From Owenia fusiformis (taxonomy: Eukaryota > Annelida > Polychaeta > Sabellida > Oweniidae), in the NCBI GenBank assembly GCA_903813345.2, contig CAIIXF020000001.1, positions 39,403,366 through 39,467,365 of the forward strand: 64,000 nt of DNA. Direction: 5' to 3'. The notes beneath the pieces are model-generated. The model worked only from the letters and a program-made list of their open reading frames with translations, did no database searches and was not told the DNA's origin. Position numbers and translations under genes: made by a program. Shown here in pieces: positions 1-15,200 of the stretch (the first letter of the stretch is position 1; each line of letters starts with the position of its first letter).

Positions 1-208
1 GGCTACCAAGTTCACTGGGTCGCAGTGAATGAACACAAAGAGCCGATTGGTCTTGCCAACATTCATACAGTGATGAATGCCTCCCAGCACTTTGCGATTA
101 TCTCCAAACTTCAACATGACACAAACTACCAATTCCAGGTTGCTGCCTATACAAGGAAGGGTGATGGCCAGAGGAGTAGGGGACGTACCATCAAGACAAA
201 AGGAGCAG
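1..208 (+). CDS. LAR exon: C-terminal part of an FN3 domain (FN5 equivalent)
   Basis: Open from the first base of the window in frame 1. It begins GYQVHW and ends in a TKGDG-like strand, matching the second half of the fifth FN3 domain of vertebrate LAR. The donor is G|GTAAGT after base 208, leaving phase 1. The true left edge of this exon may lie outside the window. Confidence 0.9.
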
Positions 209-3200
209 GTAAGTGAATATGTAGTCAGTCTTTATTGTACTACACTGTTGTATCTGTGAATGGGTTTTCAATGAGTGATGTGGACTGTGGATCATATTTG
301 TTAAGAGGAACATGTACTATGGTATTTTCTTGTGTGTTGATACAATCTTGGACAGTCAAGAATGAAGTAATCCTGCAGAGAGAACTGAATGAAAGAAATC
401 ATAGGAGAACCAGTTTCAAAGTGACCTTCTGAAGTTAATTTTAGTATTTGATGTCAGAAGTAACGTTTGAGGCTTGTGTATTGCTTCAACAGGCATGTGT
501 GATGTGTTGTAACGCATAGGTGTGAACCTTCCACTTTGCTATGTAGAGCTATGTATGTAACTTCAACATGTCTACATGTAGTGTTGGGCTGGCTTCATCT
601 ATTCTCATTATTCATTTTTCGTGTCAGATTCTTGACCAGCCGACGGCGTGGAATCTAACACATCTTTGATGGAAAGATTGTATCATATGGTATAAGCTCT
701 GGTTTTATTATTAGGTGCTAAAGGATGTTCTTATATTTATGTGGTTTTGTGAATGTTTTAAATATGATTGTTAGAAGTATTTTTCAAATTGTGATTGAAT
801 TTGTGAATCAAATGGACATAAGGTACCATTGCTAAAGATAGGTTTGCAAACATGGCTCAATATAGAATTGCTGACTAACTTACTTTATCACAACCCCATA
901 TGTTTCATAGGGTTATTATCTTCATTTAGTGATACAGTTCTAGGTTTAATCTAGAATGCCATTGGTAAAGTTGTAGATTGAGCTTGCTCTTGTGAGCATA
1001 TGTACATGTATTCATGTACTTCAGCATAGTACTATAGTATAGGTGTTCAAATTGCTGAGATTCCAAAGTTGTATGTCCCATGAATATTTGACAAAATTGC
1101 TGCTAATGCTCAGAAAATCTGAAATAGATTACTGGCATTTATACCATCCCTCCCTATTATCTAAATACAATCTCTGAGTCTCAAGCATTATACATATACT
1201 AAATGTGGTTAGGATATACTCTCTCAGATCCTTTATCGCCTGCTCCGCCTGCCCCCGATTCAAGTGACTATAGCAACCATAACTTTTTTCTTCAAGGGCC
1301 TATTGATTATAACTTTGGATCTCAATGTATGAATAGTGTAGGTATACTGAGTGAAAATATCAGCCAGATTGACTGAGAGACAACAGTTTTAGAGCACTTT
1401 TGCAAGAACTTTATGAACGCCCTGTACAGTATGTGTGAGTTGAAATCAGATGTATCAAAGAATTTTTCTGTTTATTCTGTTAAAACTACACTAAGTAGTC
1501 TAAGTCAAGATGAACAGTTATGAATAGAGAAACCTTTGACTTTATGTAATTCTGTAATCAGTCAGAAAGAGTCTTGTTTATAGTAAATGTATTTTAAAGC
1601 CCATTTGACATTACAATAATGAAGCTGAAAGTTTCAGCACACAGAACACAGCTTAATTAACACGAACAGATCAAATGTGATGTGTTTACTCTCACTTTGA
1701 TGGTATTTCCATGAAATTATGGGCAAATGGTTGATGTAGAGAAGGGAGTGTGGTGGCAAGAAGTAGGCACTGAATTCTGTGTGCAGTATACATAACAATG
1801 CAAAGAAATTCAAACGATTCTGATTAGTTTATGTTTAATGTTGTTCATATTTATGGAGCAACATGAAGAAATAAGCATGGATATAAATATAAATTGTCCC
1901 AAAAATCAAAGGAAATCAGGTGGAATTAACATGATAAAAGCCAATCATCTTGAACCATTATGATTGAGAAAATCAGAGAATAATATTGAGGATGAGTCAC
2001 CGTTTCTTATGTTCAATCATGTTTTGACCATTAGTTCAATCTTACATGGCCAATCAATCACTTTGAACTTTCCCTACGGAGGAAGTACAAGACAATCAAT
2101 GAAGAAAAATCAATTATTCTCCAAAAGTTATAAACATGTATAATTCAAAATTATTATTTTTCATTCCAGTGTGATTCTATTTTTCATATTGTACCTTGAA
2201 TCTGTATTTCTCTTGATGGAAACCTGAATATTGCATCTTTTCTTACAAAGCATGTGTTTTAGCTGTATTGGTCTCTTTCTGATCCTTAAAAACTGATTTT
2301 GATGGTGTTTATGAAACCCAATCGAATATGCCTGCCAACCATCTGGAAATTGAGATACCTTAATGTAAACATTAGAGAGCATTAAAACTTTTCTGAAATC
2401 TAAAATCTAACCACAGCTCAACTTCCGACCATATTATTTCAGAGCTTTTATATTATATTTTAGCTCCCTAGTGTAATTTAGAGATATCTTGCTGGGTTTG
2501 ATGTGGTCTTGTGCATGTACTCTGAAAGAATTGTTTAACAAATGTGATATTTAAGCAGATGAGCTCAGTTTCTATCTATTTTTGGTTCAAGCTGATGGCA
2601 ATGCCACATCTTTGAGCTAGAGGCCTATATTTATGTGAAAACAACATAAGTAGAACTTGAACAAAATGAAAACATTAAGGTGTTTTCTAGATTTGCAGTG
2701 TTATCAATAGCCAGTGTGCTTGAGATTAGTAAAAATCCAGGGACTTTGATGCAATGAAGAGATCATACACTGGATATTATGGTAATGTTTCAGTATCAAA
2801 TAATAAGTGCTTACAATTACTGATGAGTTTTCTTTAGGTTTAATCTATAGCCGATGATACTTTTAGTGTCTGGGTCTGTCAGGCAATCTGTTAGTTTCAG
2901 TATAAATTATCACCACTAACTTGCAGTGCATTTATGCTCTAAAGTATTTGAAATTATACTCAAGCGTACTCACAATGTGAATGCACAAATGGCAACATTT
3001 GAAAACTCACTAAGATTAAGTCCCTATAAGATAAGAATTATTATCTCCTTTCAAATGTATATCATTATGTACATTTAACCTCACATCATGGATAAATAAT
3101 ACTCATCAAAACCATTATTGTTGGCTTATCCCGATTGAGAGGGGGCTGAAGAGATTGTAATAGAGAGAATCCCAATTACATGGATTACAAAAACAACTTT

Positions 3201-6200
3201 GAATTGCTTCACAAATTCCCAAGTGTGTTTCATCTAAGTTGAATGTAGGAACAACTGTTTTTGATGATGTATAACACTCATTGAGGGTTACTCATTAAAT
3301 CTTGGAATGGATTACTGCATTGTTGATGTGCTGTCTACAAACAGGTAACCCCTGTATTAAGTATTTTATCCTCATCTATAATGTCTCATTAATTTGCATT
3401 TTTCCTACAATGTTGCCTTTGTGAAATATAATGGAGATTTGAATGTAAATATGGGTAAACAGGTATAATATAAAATACAATGTTGAGAAATTCTAGCTTT
3501 GGTTCTTTGGGAGGGAAGACAGTTTTAGCTGAAATGATCCAGGGTAAGTGACTCATATACCTTTAAAGGGTAATTCCCAAACAAAGGTTTTCTAAAACAT
3601 TGCTTTATTCATTGTGTTCATACCCGTTCTGTTAAATCTCTGATTGTTTCAGGTACCTCGTTGGGATATGTGTTAGCTTGAAGGTCATTAAATTGCTGTC
3701 CTTCCCTCCATATACTATTATGTTGCCCATATTTTACTAATTTAGTAATTCTTAAAGTAGCAAGCTGTGTTATGTCGCTGTGTACCAGTTGTTGAGGTTT
3801 TTACAATTTCGTGACATATACTTTAGTAGCAGAGTAAATGCTGGCAATTAAGTTTGTTAGTTCAAGATTTATTTCCAAGAGACTGGAGACAGCTGATGGG
3901 AAACGATATTTTACTCCATATGAATATGCATTCTAGTCTTGGGAAAGAATAACACTTCTAGTCTTTTATGTTATGCCGATATAGTCATGTTCTTATGATA
4001 TAAGGGTAGAATAGAGTGTTGTTCTAGTATATTCAGTCGATTCTTTCAATCAGTTTATTCAATATTTCTCTCAGAAGTGCAAGATAATACCCTGCGTGCA
4101 GAGTCTAGTTAAACTAAGAAGACGAAGCTCTCTTTTAAGAAGTGGAGTCAAATGAATGCAAAGGGTAGCAAGATAAGCATGTGTGTTACTTTACACAGAG
4201 GAACAGATTCAAAATGTGTGACTAGTATGTAGTTTAAGGAAGGGTAGATTATGTCTGTTACAGAGTTTGATCATGCCATTACCCTGTCACAGGAAGAGAT
4301 AATCTAAATTAGATCTGAACCAATTTTGATTTTCATTCAGAGGAGAAGGGGTACACACGTTTCCACAGAGAAATGATATCAGTTCTGTCAAATATGATAA
4401 ATAAACCAATGTTCCTAAATGTGATCTGAATGCATTTGATCTTATTTGTTTCTTCAAAAACTGTTATTTTGTCATCTTCTGAGACACTTTCTTGTTCATT
4501 ATACAGATCATGTTTGATAATGAATGTTTTTTATTCCTACTGGGATTTGATTTTAGGAATACTATACAGGGAATAACTCTGGTTATTCACATTACTTGAT
4601 ATATTGAACCTTGGCATGTCAACTGTTATAATAGTAAGGCCACGTTTCCTATGTTGATAACTATCTATTTTCTATTTTCAAGTATTTTATTGCTACAGAT
4701 ATTGGGAAATATATTTTGACAAACCTTTTGAAGGTATTGCTTTATTCTGACTTGAATAAACTGCATCTTCGTCCAAAATAGTCACTTAATTATCTGTGTC
4801 TTTATCTGTGTTCTTCAACCTATCTTTAGATTACATCAGTTTACAAGCTGACCGATTAATCAGCAAACTTATTCAATTCCCAAATAGTGTTCTAAAATTA
4901 CAAGGATCTCACCAAAACAAGACAAGAGTGACCTTTATTGACCTAGCTCTGGTTCCTTTGACCTAACTCTGGCTTGAGAGAATTACCTGGACCAGCTCAA
5001 ATGTCCTTCTTTATTATCTTTTGGAAAACATCAAAAGTTCTAAAATCTGCATCAGACCTTTTATCTGCTTGTTCAGGTCACTTTTAGTTAGATCTTCCAA
5101 GTAGAATCATAAGCTCAAAGTAAGAAGTGTGTCTCTAATGACTTACAATAGACTCAGTAGATTGATTACTAGGTGAAGTGACTTTAAGGCATCATCAGTT
5201 TGGTGCCTTCAGCTTTTTTCAACAATATCATCACCCTGGTGGCCCAAATTTGGGCATGATGATTTTCTTAGTCATTGGTCCCAAATGATTGTCTTTCTCA
5301 TGCTCCTCTAGGTTTGGTGCCATAATAGACAAGTGTATAGTTAGTATGGTAGCAATGTGAGCATAATAATTTTCGTTGTCATTGCTCACAAATGGTTTCT
5401 CTCCACTTCCCATGCTCCTCACGGTTTGTTGCAATAATAGACAAATGTATAGTTAGTATGGTAGCATTAAGGGTCTTTCTCTTCATCTCATCTCAATGCT
5501 GTCTTATTTGAAAATGGGTCATTGATAAAGTCAGCAATTTATACCAGTGAGTCAATCTTGATATGAAAAAAACTTGATCAATTGGAAAGAATCTACTGTT
5601 GTATTGTACAGTATACTATAGTCTATCGGGATGAGTATCGGGAAAATACTGGTGGCAGTATACAATAAGGAAAAAATTATAACTTCATCTACCAAACCTT
5701 TGATGTGCTTTGGTCCAAGCATGAATAGAATTAGAAGAGTACTCTAGTATTATCTTGTTGTTGCTATGGTTACTAGCACCTGCAACTGTTATCTTGTTGG
5801 AAATTAATTGATCATTTACATTATGTAAAGGTTAGATTCCTCCTGGTCACCCCTTACATTACATCCTTCAACAGTTCAATGTTACCTATAATCATTATTT
5901 ATTTTTAATAATTTTTTTCTAGTAAACTATTAAAACAGAGGACTGACACAGAGTAATATTTTTTATGTTGCCTTAACGGGAGTTTTATCTTCTGTGCCCT
6001 TCCCATCTTTACTAGAAGCTCCTATGGCAAGGCTGAAAATACTTGTAAGCATACATCTGAAAGTATTTTATCCAGATAATTGATTTCATAGTTTAGGTGG
6101 GGCTTATAAAAATGCCCCTATAAGCTTAGCCTACAGGTGGAAGACTTAATGGGGAGGAGGAGGGATAAAGTAATCTACTTACCGACCAAATCTTTGTAAG

Positions 6201-9200
6201 TCGCTCACTTTACGAACATAAACAGCGGAGCTCCGATAATCGTATTGCAGTTTGTAGATGACGCTAAATTACCTGACCTACTTTCCTCGTTTGTGATTGG
6301 CTGGAAGTTAGCGCGGTCTTTTTGAAAGTTGGTACAAGGCACAGAATACTCCCTAATTAAAACTTAATGTAAATAAATACATTATATATAAATATAATGT
6401 TTATTTATTTTTAATAAATTTTTTCTAGTAAACTATTAAAACAGAGGACTGACACAGAGTAATATTTTTTATGTTGCCTTAACGGGAGTTTTATCTTCTG
6501 TGCCCTTCCCATCTTTACTAGAAGCTCCTATGGCAAGGCTGAAAATACTTGTAAGCATACATCTGAAAGTATTTTATCCAGATAATTGATTTCATAGTTT
6601 AGGTGGGGCTTATAAAAATGCCACAAAAACATTCTAATTATACTACAATGTTGCCCCACCAAAAAATTTTTACATTAACCATGCGTTTGAGGTAACAGAT
6701 CTATTTTGTTAATGATACAAAAGACATAAACATTTATTATAGAAATATCACTTATATATATTTTGAGATCATCTTTTATAAAATACTAATATTTGCTCAA
6801 CCCCTTCCCAAGGGAACACTTCTCATTTGACATTGTCTCCTAAATTGGCTCCTAAAGGCATATTGAACATGTTTTATACAGGTTTAATGTCAAATTTTCA
6901 ATCGAAAATTCATCTTTACTTGTTATTATAAAGTAACAGTGACTTTGAAGTTACAATTATTTTGATATTCAAGTTATATTAAAGTCTACTAGTTATAATG
7001 ATAGCAAAATAAACATACTTTATGTCAAAAACCATTCCTTAAAATTATCTTATATTATCTTAAGATTGACATATGCATTACAGAAAGCACAATTTAAATG
7101 ATAAGTTTTTACTGTGTTATCCTTGTAGTTTATTTTAGATCACCTACTAAGAGCCATTACCTTGGATTACAACTCCTATTACATTCTAACCCTGCAATTG
7201 AAGCCAGTATTACGATCTTGAGATTATGTCTAAAAATGGCTATTTTCAATAGGCTAGGTTTCATGAAGAATATCTAGTGAGATCATGAGTTTTTATGTTT
7301 CAGTATTTTTATCACACTGAATGCAAGGTGTTTCTTGTTTTCTGGTTTTGTGTCTATAAAATGGCTACTGTGAATTGCTTTAATTTGATGCTGTTTAATT
7401 TGACTGATTAGGCAAATTTTGAAATTTTGGGACATATGCGGGTTTCATCACGGTTGGAAAAGGGTATGTACTAGACAGGGGTATTATAAAAAACCTACAT
7501 AAAAACACTAATATATGAACATATATCTATACCAAGCACATACATTTCTTTTTCCTTAAAATTAAGCCTTGTGGAAAGATTTTCAACATGTGTAGATATG
7601 ATTGCAATATTAGTATATTAGTCCCAAGTTTGATTCTGCAAACTTCTACTTTTTCTATCTAATATTAAGACTAGAGCTTCTGGCTTTCGGGTGAAAGTAT
7701 TTAAAGAAGAATGGAATGTATTCCCACTAGCATTTAAAACTTACATCTATCAACATTTACTGTAGAAGTTGATATATTTTATCTTTTAAACATTTTGATG
7801 ATTTGTATTTCCTTCGTAATGCAGCGTGAAGCTATGAATTGAAAGTCTCAGGCCAGAACTGTTTCCAATTACTATAATATTGATACAGATTTTATTGAAA
7901 AGTTCACATCTATTTTCATGAATGATATTATATTATATCTTAATAACCCAGATGCGAGTAGAAATAATCTTGATTTACGTCATTAAAAATTCAAAATTCA
8001 GTCAAAGTAATATCATATTTGAAATCTACATGTAAAATTATATCTAAAAATGTGGTTTTAAAAAGTGTTTATCAACTTTGAAAAATTAATTTTCTTTGAA
8101 AATGTGATTTCTAGCTCGGGGAGATTCTCCATAGACCCCATGCTATAAAACCACAAAAAATGAAATATATTTTCTTTTAGTGGACAGATGATATTTTGCT
8201 TTACTGGACGTATTTTTATTAGTATAAGTATCAGACACATAAGGGTTATATGAAAATTGAGCCACTTAAATTGATAATATTCAAGTTTAAGGGAACTTTC
8301 TTATATACCTGCCATGTTAATTGACCCGTATCAGCCACCTGGTGGTGAAACTGGTAACTACTTACTCGCATTTGGGTAATTGGATCAATGTAATATTGTT
8401 ATTCAATAGTCCCATCTTCCCCACTTTCCAGTATGCTCTTATAAGTTCTGATATTGTTGAAACCAGCAGAGGAATTCAGAATCTGTTATTCGATTGAAGG
8501 TTTACTTGATGTATATTGTTCTATGAATATTTGTATTCAGAGGGTGGAGCTCTTAGTAGATTACTCTTCAAAGAGACTTAAGCAGCCTAATTTCAATCAA
8601 TAATTAAGTTAGAATAATTTGCTTTTGAACTTGAACTGTACTTCTTATCAGAATGACCCTTCCTGTGAATGTTTTCATGATCAGAATGAAACATCCCTCA
8701 TGTCATACTTTTTGGATTTTGAGACTTTGAATGAAAATCTCACATCTCTCGTCCCAGTTTCATGTACATTAAATCAGTAAATCCTGCAAATGAAAAGGTT
8801 CACAAGAAATTGAGCAAAAATTTATCAAAGTTCAAGATCCTGCAACTCGGTGGGCCCAGGCTAATTTCAAAATGGAAAACTGTTAGGAGTGCCTCTCATG
8901 TAGACTTGTCACAGCATCCTTGCTTTTTCTATTTTGTTTCTATTTTGATAAGATTTTGTAATAAAAACAAATAAAAAAGATACTAGTGGCTAGACTACCT
9001 CACATGGAGTTGTATATAAAAACCATCAGTCATTTACTCATCATTTTTTATGTGACCATGTGACCCATATTCGAAATTAGCATTCAGCATCTTTAACTTA
9101 TAATTTTCCACAGAATAATAAGAACTTATAATATTCACAGTAATATTCAGATTGACTACATATTTATACTATGTGAACAGTTTTAGTCATGTTATAAATT

Positions 9201-12200
9201 TGAACAGATTTTTTGGCAAAATCTGTATGGCAATGAAATCAGGGACTTTAAAAACAATTTTATAACATAGCATTAAATCAAGGAGTTATGATGAGCTATA
9301 ACTGACGAAGTCAAGGTTAGATTCACTTTAAAGTTATACAATAATTGCCTTTTCTGTTCATATTTTGGGCAATATCTGTTACCATAGCAACGGATTGTGA
9401 TACTTAAAACACTTCTAATACTTATGACTTCATAGGAATGACTTGAAATATCATGGTCAGATTGACTTAAGATTCATGCGGTGATCACCTATAGGTGTGT
9501 TGTAGACATCTTGAGACTTTGGGCAATATTGGTTACCATGGCAATGGGTTAATGAACTTCCATCAGCTCCAAATCTTATCTCTTCATGAATGAAAAGATT
9601 TTGATCTGAGTTTGAATAATATCAGAAGTTTTATTAAATTCTAATTGGGGAACATGTCTATTTTCGTTCTTTTCTATCCATATTATTCTCAAAATCTTAT
9701 TGTTAAACAATAATCAAGATTATGGGCAGATTATTATTTTTTCATTAAAATCCCTTTTATCTACTCCATATAAACTGGCTTGAGTGAATATCTTGTTAGA
9801 ATACTCTTGAAGAATATGACCTCTGTGGGAATTAATATTGATTGGTCGATGCTAATGCGATGTCCTCTGTCTGATGTTATATTGAAGTGAGAAGTTCGCA
9901 AGTTGAGATAAATGACATTGTGATGTCACAATGAACTATTAGAATCATTGCCAGGATCTCTAAATCGGAGAATAGATTTACTTTTATGGAAACTGTAAAA
10001 CGTTACTTCCTACAATTAGCTCTATGCATTTCCTGAACATTCATGGCAATTATTCCAGATTATTGATGACAATTATATAAATTCACTGAGGATCTGTCTG
10101 CCTGGTAATAGTTTTGTTAGTGTGTGTGTTAAAGTGTTTGCCTGTGACATATCTGATATGACTTTGCCAATGTAATGTAATGTATTTGTGTGATATCACG
10201 TTTGTCAGTTAGAACTCCATATTTATCTGCACATGTACTGTACTTGGATTTAGATTGAGAATAGCCATCATCAATTCTTGTAAATGTCAATATGTCATTT
10301 TTACCATGAGGAAATGAAATACAGGTGGTGGAATCACTTGTACGTTATCCCTTGTTTGTATCGTTATTTTCATTGAATTCATCTTTACCTTATAATTGTT
10401 TTTCAGTTCCATCAAAGCCAACTGAGCTGACTCTTGAGTTGACACAGACTGACCCCCCTGTTGTGAGCGTCATGTGGGAGAGTCCAGAGAAACCCTATGG
10501 GGTCATTAACAATTACAAAGTAGAATACAGACGCAAAGATGACATACATGATTCGAAAGATGAAGAACTGATTGGTGAAAGATTCCAGTTTGAAACAGAT
10601 TTTCTTGGTAAGTATATAATTAGAAATTAACATGTATTCCATTAAATACAATCAAATATATCTATCCAAATCTGAACCAAAATTCTAAATAGTGAGGGTA
10701 TATTGAAGGCACAGGCACCTCTGAGAGTATTGAACTTCAGCTGAAGTGATTAATTAATTGATTAATTATATTAATTAATCATTATGAAATAAATCACTTT
10801 TGAATCGACCATGATTTAGATATTAATCATTTTATAATCTTCAATTTTTCATGTCGTCAGTTTGAGAAGTCAGGCAGAATAATTTTCTGTGAGATGTTCA
10901 GGTTGGAGTTATTCCTCAAGTCTGATATCCTCTATAATTGTTTTAAAGGAATGCTATGAACAAATATCTTGTTGCTGGTATAGTTTGCAACTCAGTTGTT
11001 AATATTTGGATTATTAGAAATGTATATCTTAAGGTTTGAATTAATTGCTAAAATGATTAAAGATGGATATTTATCTTTTCATTTAAAATGGTGGATATCT
11101 ATATTAAAATATAATTATTGTCGTGATCATTTTTTTTTCTGTTAAAATCATAAGACACTGCAGGAATATTGCTGGTTTGATGACATACAGTAATGGTATA
11201 TGGATGTCCCTGTCAAAAGTGTTGGGACTCCAAGGCATGCCATGCCCCCTCCCTGTTACCTCTCTCAAATCAAATCAAAAATATGGGTTAATATCCTGGT
11301 GCAAAGGATTGAATATTCTTCAACAAAATAATTTTAGATTAATCAGAGGTGGATATTTTGTCTACCTCCTGAAGCCTTCATGTCATTTATAGATAAGTAT
11401 GATCAATCCTGCAGGTCTGTAATCAGTAATAGGTAACCTCACTTATATAGGTTATCCTTCTACTTCAGTTTCACTACATAAATTGTTTTGAGTACTGAAC
11501 TTTTATAGAATTAATTGTTGGGGCAATTTACAAAGTGTGTTCTTGCTGCATTTGCAGTTTCTTCACCAGGCTAACTGAGATTTTAATGATTGTCAAAATT
11601 CTGAACTTGCAGTCGAAATGTTGAGGCATGCGCAGACCTCTATTTAGTGATATTTTCATTTCAAATATGGCGGCCAATCCGATGTCTGACGACCCTTACA
11701 AAGAATCTAGGCAGTTTGCATTTTTACCTCCTGTGAAATAACAAGTGGAATTTAGTAGTTGTTTTGTGTTTTATTATCATTCTACATCGTAATTCTATGT
11801 GATGTGGTGTTGAAATGTCAGCAGAAATACATATCCATACGATAATCGAGTGAATCAGATAACAGATTTTTCGAAAACCCGTCTCGTGCTAAGAGTGTAA
11901 AAACTTGTATTAACATGCTCAAAGGTGCCAATGTGTACATCAATGTCAAGCTAAATCAATGTTGTGTCTAAAACAGGTACCCGATCTACTCAAAACAGCT
12001 TGTCATTCACGTATACACGCTTAGCAAACACGGCGAAATGACCTGAATCTTGGAATTTCGTTCAAGAGCTAGTAATGTTTGCTCCGGTCTTCGTCATAAG
12101 TGTTCATCAGACTTCACGCATGCGCAGGAGAAAAACCATCAACCAATAAGGTTTATAAATCAATTTTGCGCATGCGCCTTACAACGGTAAACAAATTCGT

Positions 12201-15200
12201 ATTTATAAACGAACCAGTTTGAGATAACCCGATATCAGTCGGAGAAATCTGACGATCTACGAAACTCACTTCAAAAAATCAAATGCGGACTGACGGCGTA
12301 TTCTACTATGTTTGGATCTAAGATTTTCAGTATAGATAAAGTCTTTTATGATCTTTCGAATGAGGTAAGTCTCTAGTTCGACAGACAATCGTATCAACTT
12401 GAACAAAAGTTGAGTTTTGACGAAAAATTTTAACATGCGCAGAAGTCCCATTTTCGTTGTACCATATTGACTGCTTGGTGCAAATTTGAAAAGAGTTAAT
12501 ATTCCATTTCTCAACTGAATACAAAGTCTGCTTGCTTCAAAAATGGGTAAAGCTACTTCAAGGCTATGCCATTCATGGGAGTATTTTGAAAAATATACAA
12601 ATTTGCAAATACAGAGCTTATAATTCCTATTTTATTAACTGAGAGGCTCGAAGCATTTCCTTTACTCATATAAGATTTCTATGGATTTGTAATTTAGGAT
12701 ATACAAAAATAGTTGCAGGAGGCTATCTGCGATTCTCACCTGTGAATTGCAGGGTTATGGAGATTAACCTGAGAGCGCACCTGTATTTTGAGGAGATGTT
12801 TTCCTGCTCTTATCTGTCATAGTATCAAATGTTGCAGGCTTAATTAATTTGAGCTTACAGATCAGGGATATGGAATACCACATGTGAGAGGGCCTTTGCC
12901 AGGTTTTCTCTTATCATATTGGATAAAGGCTAGGGGGTGGGGGCATGTTCTTAATGCGAACTAGAGTGAAATACAGAGAAATTACTCAAGATTTATAACC
13001 TGATCAAATATCCCACATCAGTATTATGCAAAAGTGTGAAAAACCAAAACTTTCCAGTGAGATTAACTAGGAGAAAAGACATGAATTAATCAAAACTGGG
13101 TGAAATATTGTGAGGGTTTCATCAGGATTTCATATCTCAGATAGTAGCATGGTGTTTTCTACATGCCACAGGTGTGTTAGTGGTTTAAACTTCAGAACAA
13201 TATATTTATCAGTGGAATTCAAAGAAATGCTCTGGAAACAATCTTCTTCCGGTTTACTAGAAGATAAAATGAGTATCCTTTACAAGATCTGGACTTTGCC
13301 TATTGATTCATAATTAAAGGTATTAAGGTGATAATTGTGGACTGATGTCATTAATTCATTGGATAGAGGCAATAACTTATATTTAATAGGCTACATTTTT
13401 GAAAAGTTCCAAGTCATGTTTTGTGTTGTGTTGCTAATTTATGATTCATAAAGATTAGCTGAGTTACAATGTATATGCATTACAAAAGAATCTCCATTCA
13501 CGAGGTTAATATACAGAATTTCCTGTTCAATCTATGACACGACACATCTCTGTACAATACATACATGTTATTTCAATCTATCTGTCAGATAGTTTGTTAG
13601 CACATAATGGCATCTTCATTCACTCGGCTCCCGTCAATGAATGATGAATGCAGTGAAGACCGGAGCGTGCGAAGATGACATAATGGTAAAATAGGTCAAT
13701 TTCCTGACTTAAAAAGCCCATAGTTTTACCATGTAAAATGTTTTCTACTTGCAGATAAAGGCACAGAGTATGAGTTCCTTGTGTCTGCCAAGAATGGTGA
13801 GGCATATGGAGAAGCAGCAGTGGAGACTATCACCACACCTGATGGGAGTTAGTATATTTGAATATGTATGACACAATTACTCGTGTAACCCAACATTCAA
13901 GCCCCAAATTGAACAAAAAAATGAAAAGATTAATCAGATTTAACCATTATCCATTTGGGATGCTGCAGATGAAATATAAAAGAAATCACATTTAACACTA
14001 AAAGAAATGGGCCAAATTAAGTGCCTGATAATTCCTCTTTAATTGCCTCTCTATTACATACATGTATTGTTGTTTCAGTCCCAGCAGCTGCCCCCATGAA
14101 CTTCACTATAACAGGAATAAGTTCAACCAGTGTCAACTTAGCGTGGGATCCCCCACCCAAGAAACAGCGTAATGGGGTCATAGTTCAGTATGAGATCTTG
14201 TATCATAAGTCCTCAGACTTTATCATGGAAACAGATGTTAACACTACTGACATGAGCACAGAAATTCAAGGACTTGAAATGGACACAGATTATACATTCA
14301 AAATTAAGGCCTATACAACCCAGGGCGCAGGCCCATGGTCTCATAAAGTACCCTTTACCACATTCGGACAGTGTAAGTTTTGCATGATTCCTCGCCCTAT
14401 CGTGAATTTTGCTAATAAATCAATGTATGTTGCTTTTTTTATTATTAATGTTTTATGAATTCATTTAGTCAGTTGCGCCCATTCCTAGCTTTTTAGTTTG
14501 TTTGCTTTTGAGCATCATTAGCTGTCTGCAATAAAACACAAGAGATGGCTGGGTTCACCTAGTCACCACCAGGACTAACCACTAAACAACCATGCTGTGA
14601 TTTCTATTTCAGTGCCACCTCCTCCCAAGAATATTGAAGTCAGGAGGACCAGTCCCACGAGTCTTGAGGTGAGCTGGGACCACCCTATCTTCCAAGTAGC
14701 TGGCTATAGGGTGTGGTACAATGGCCAGGCAGTACCAGACATAAACCAATGGAGTCACAGAGACATCGGACCTTTCAGAGTAACTGAAATCAGTGGTCTG
14801 GATAAAACCAAAGCTTATGCTGTTCGAATTCAGTCCAAATCGAATGATGGTCGCTATAGCAACCTATCAGAGATAGCAGTCGACAGTTTTATACCTCCAG
14901 GTGTGCCATCTATTTTTTCTTAGTGCTTTCTTTAACATATGAATATATAGTATTTGCAATTCATGCCATCATTATTGTTTATTTTGTTAAGAACATATGT
15001 AAATTAGGAATCACATAAATTCAATAATAACTAATTTATAACTGTAGCAACATCATGTATAGAATAGAATTCTTGATGCAGTGTCAGAGATCATTCCAGA
15101 TTGATTCTGTTGTAGTACACAGGGAACAACACTTTAAAAATATTAGGAATGTGTGACAAGCTACCTGTTTTAATGATTGTGTCTGAGATTGAAATATTGA

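Larger units (their letters stand above)
209..10406 (+). other. Long LAR intron with local duplications and transposon relics
   Basis: About 10.2 kb between the FN5 and FN6 exons. I see no coding exon in it. It holds a MITE with a 9-bp target-site duplication (4079-4176), a tandem duplication (5251-5467) and a 222-bp direct repeat pair (5895-6622). The rest is AT-rich unique-looking DNA. Confidence 0.8.

Noticed and set aside
1420-1440. Mariner-like end CGCCCTGTACAGTATG
   Set aside because: No inverted partner found nearby; a single short word is not enough to call an element.
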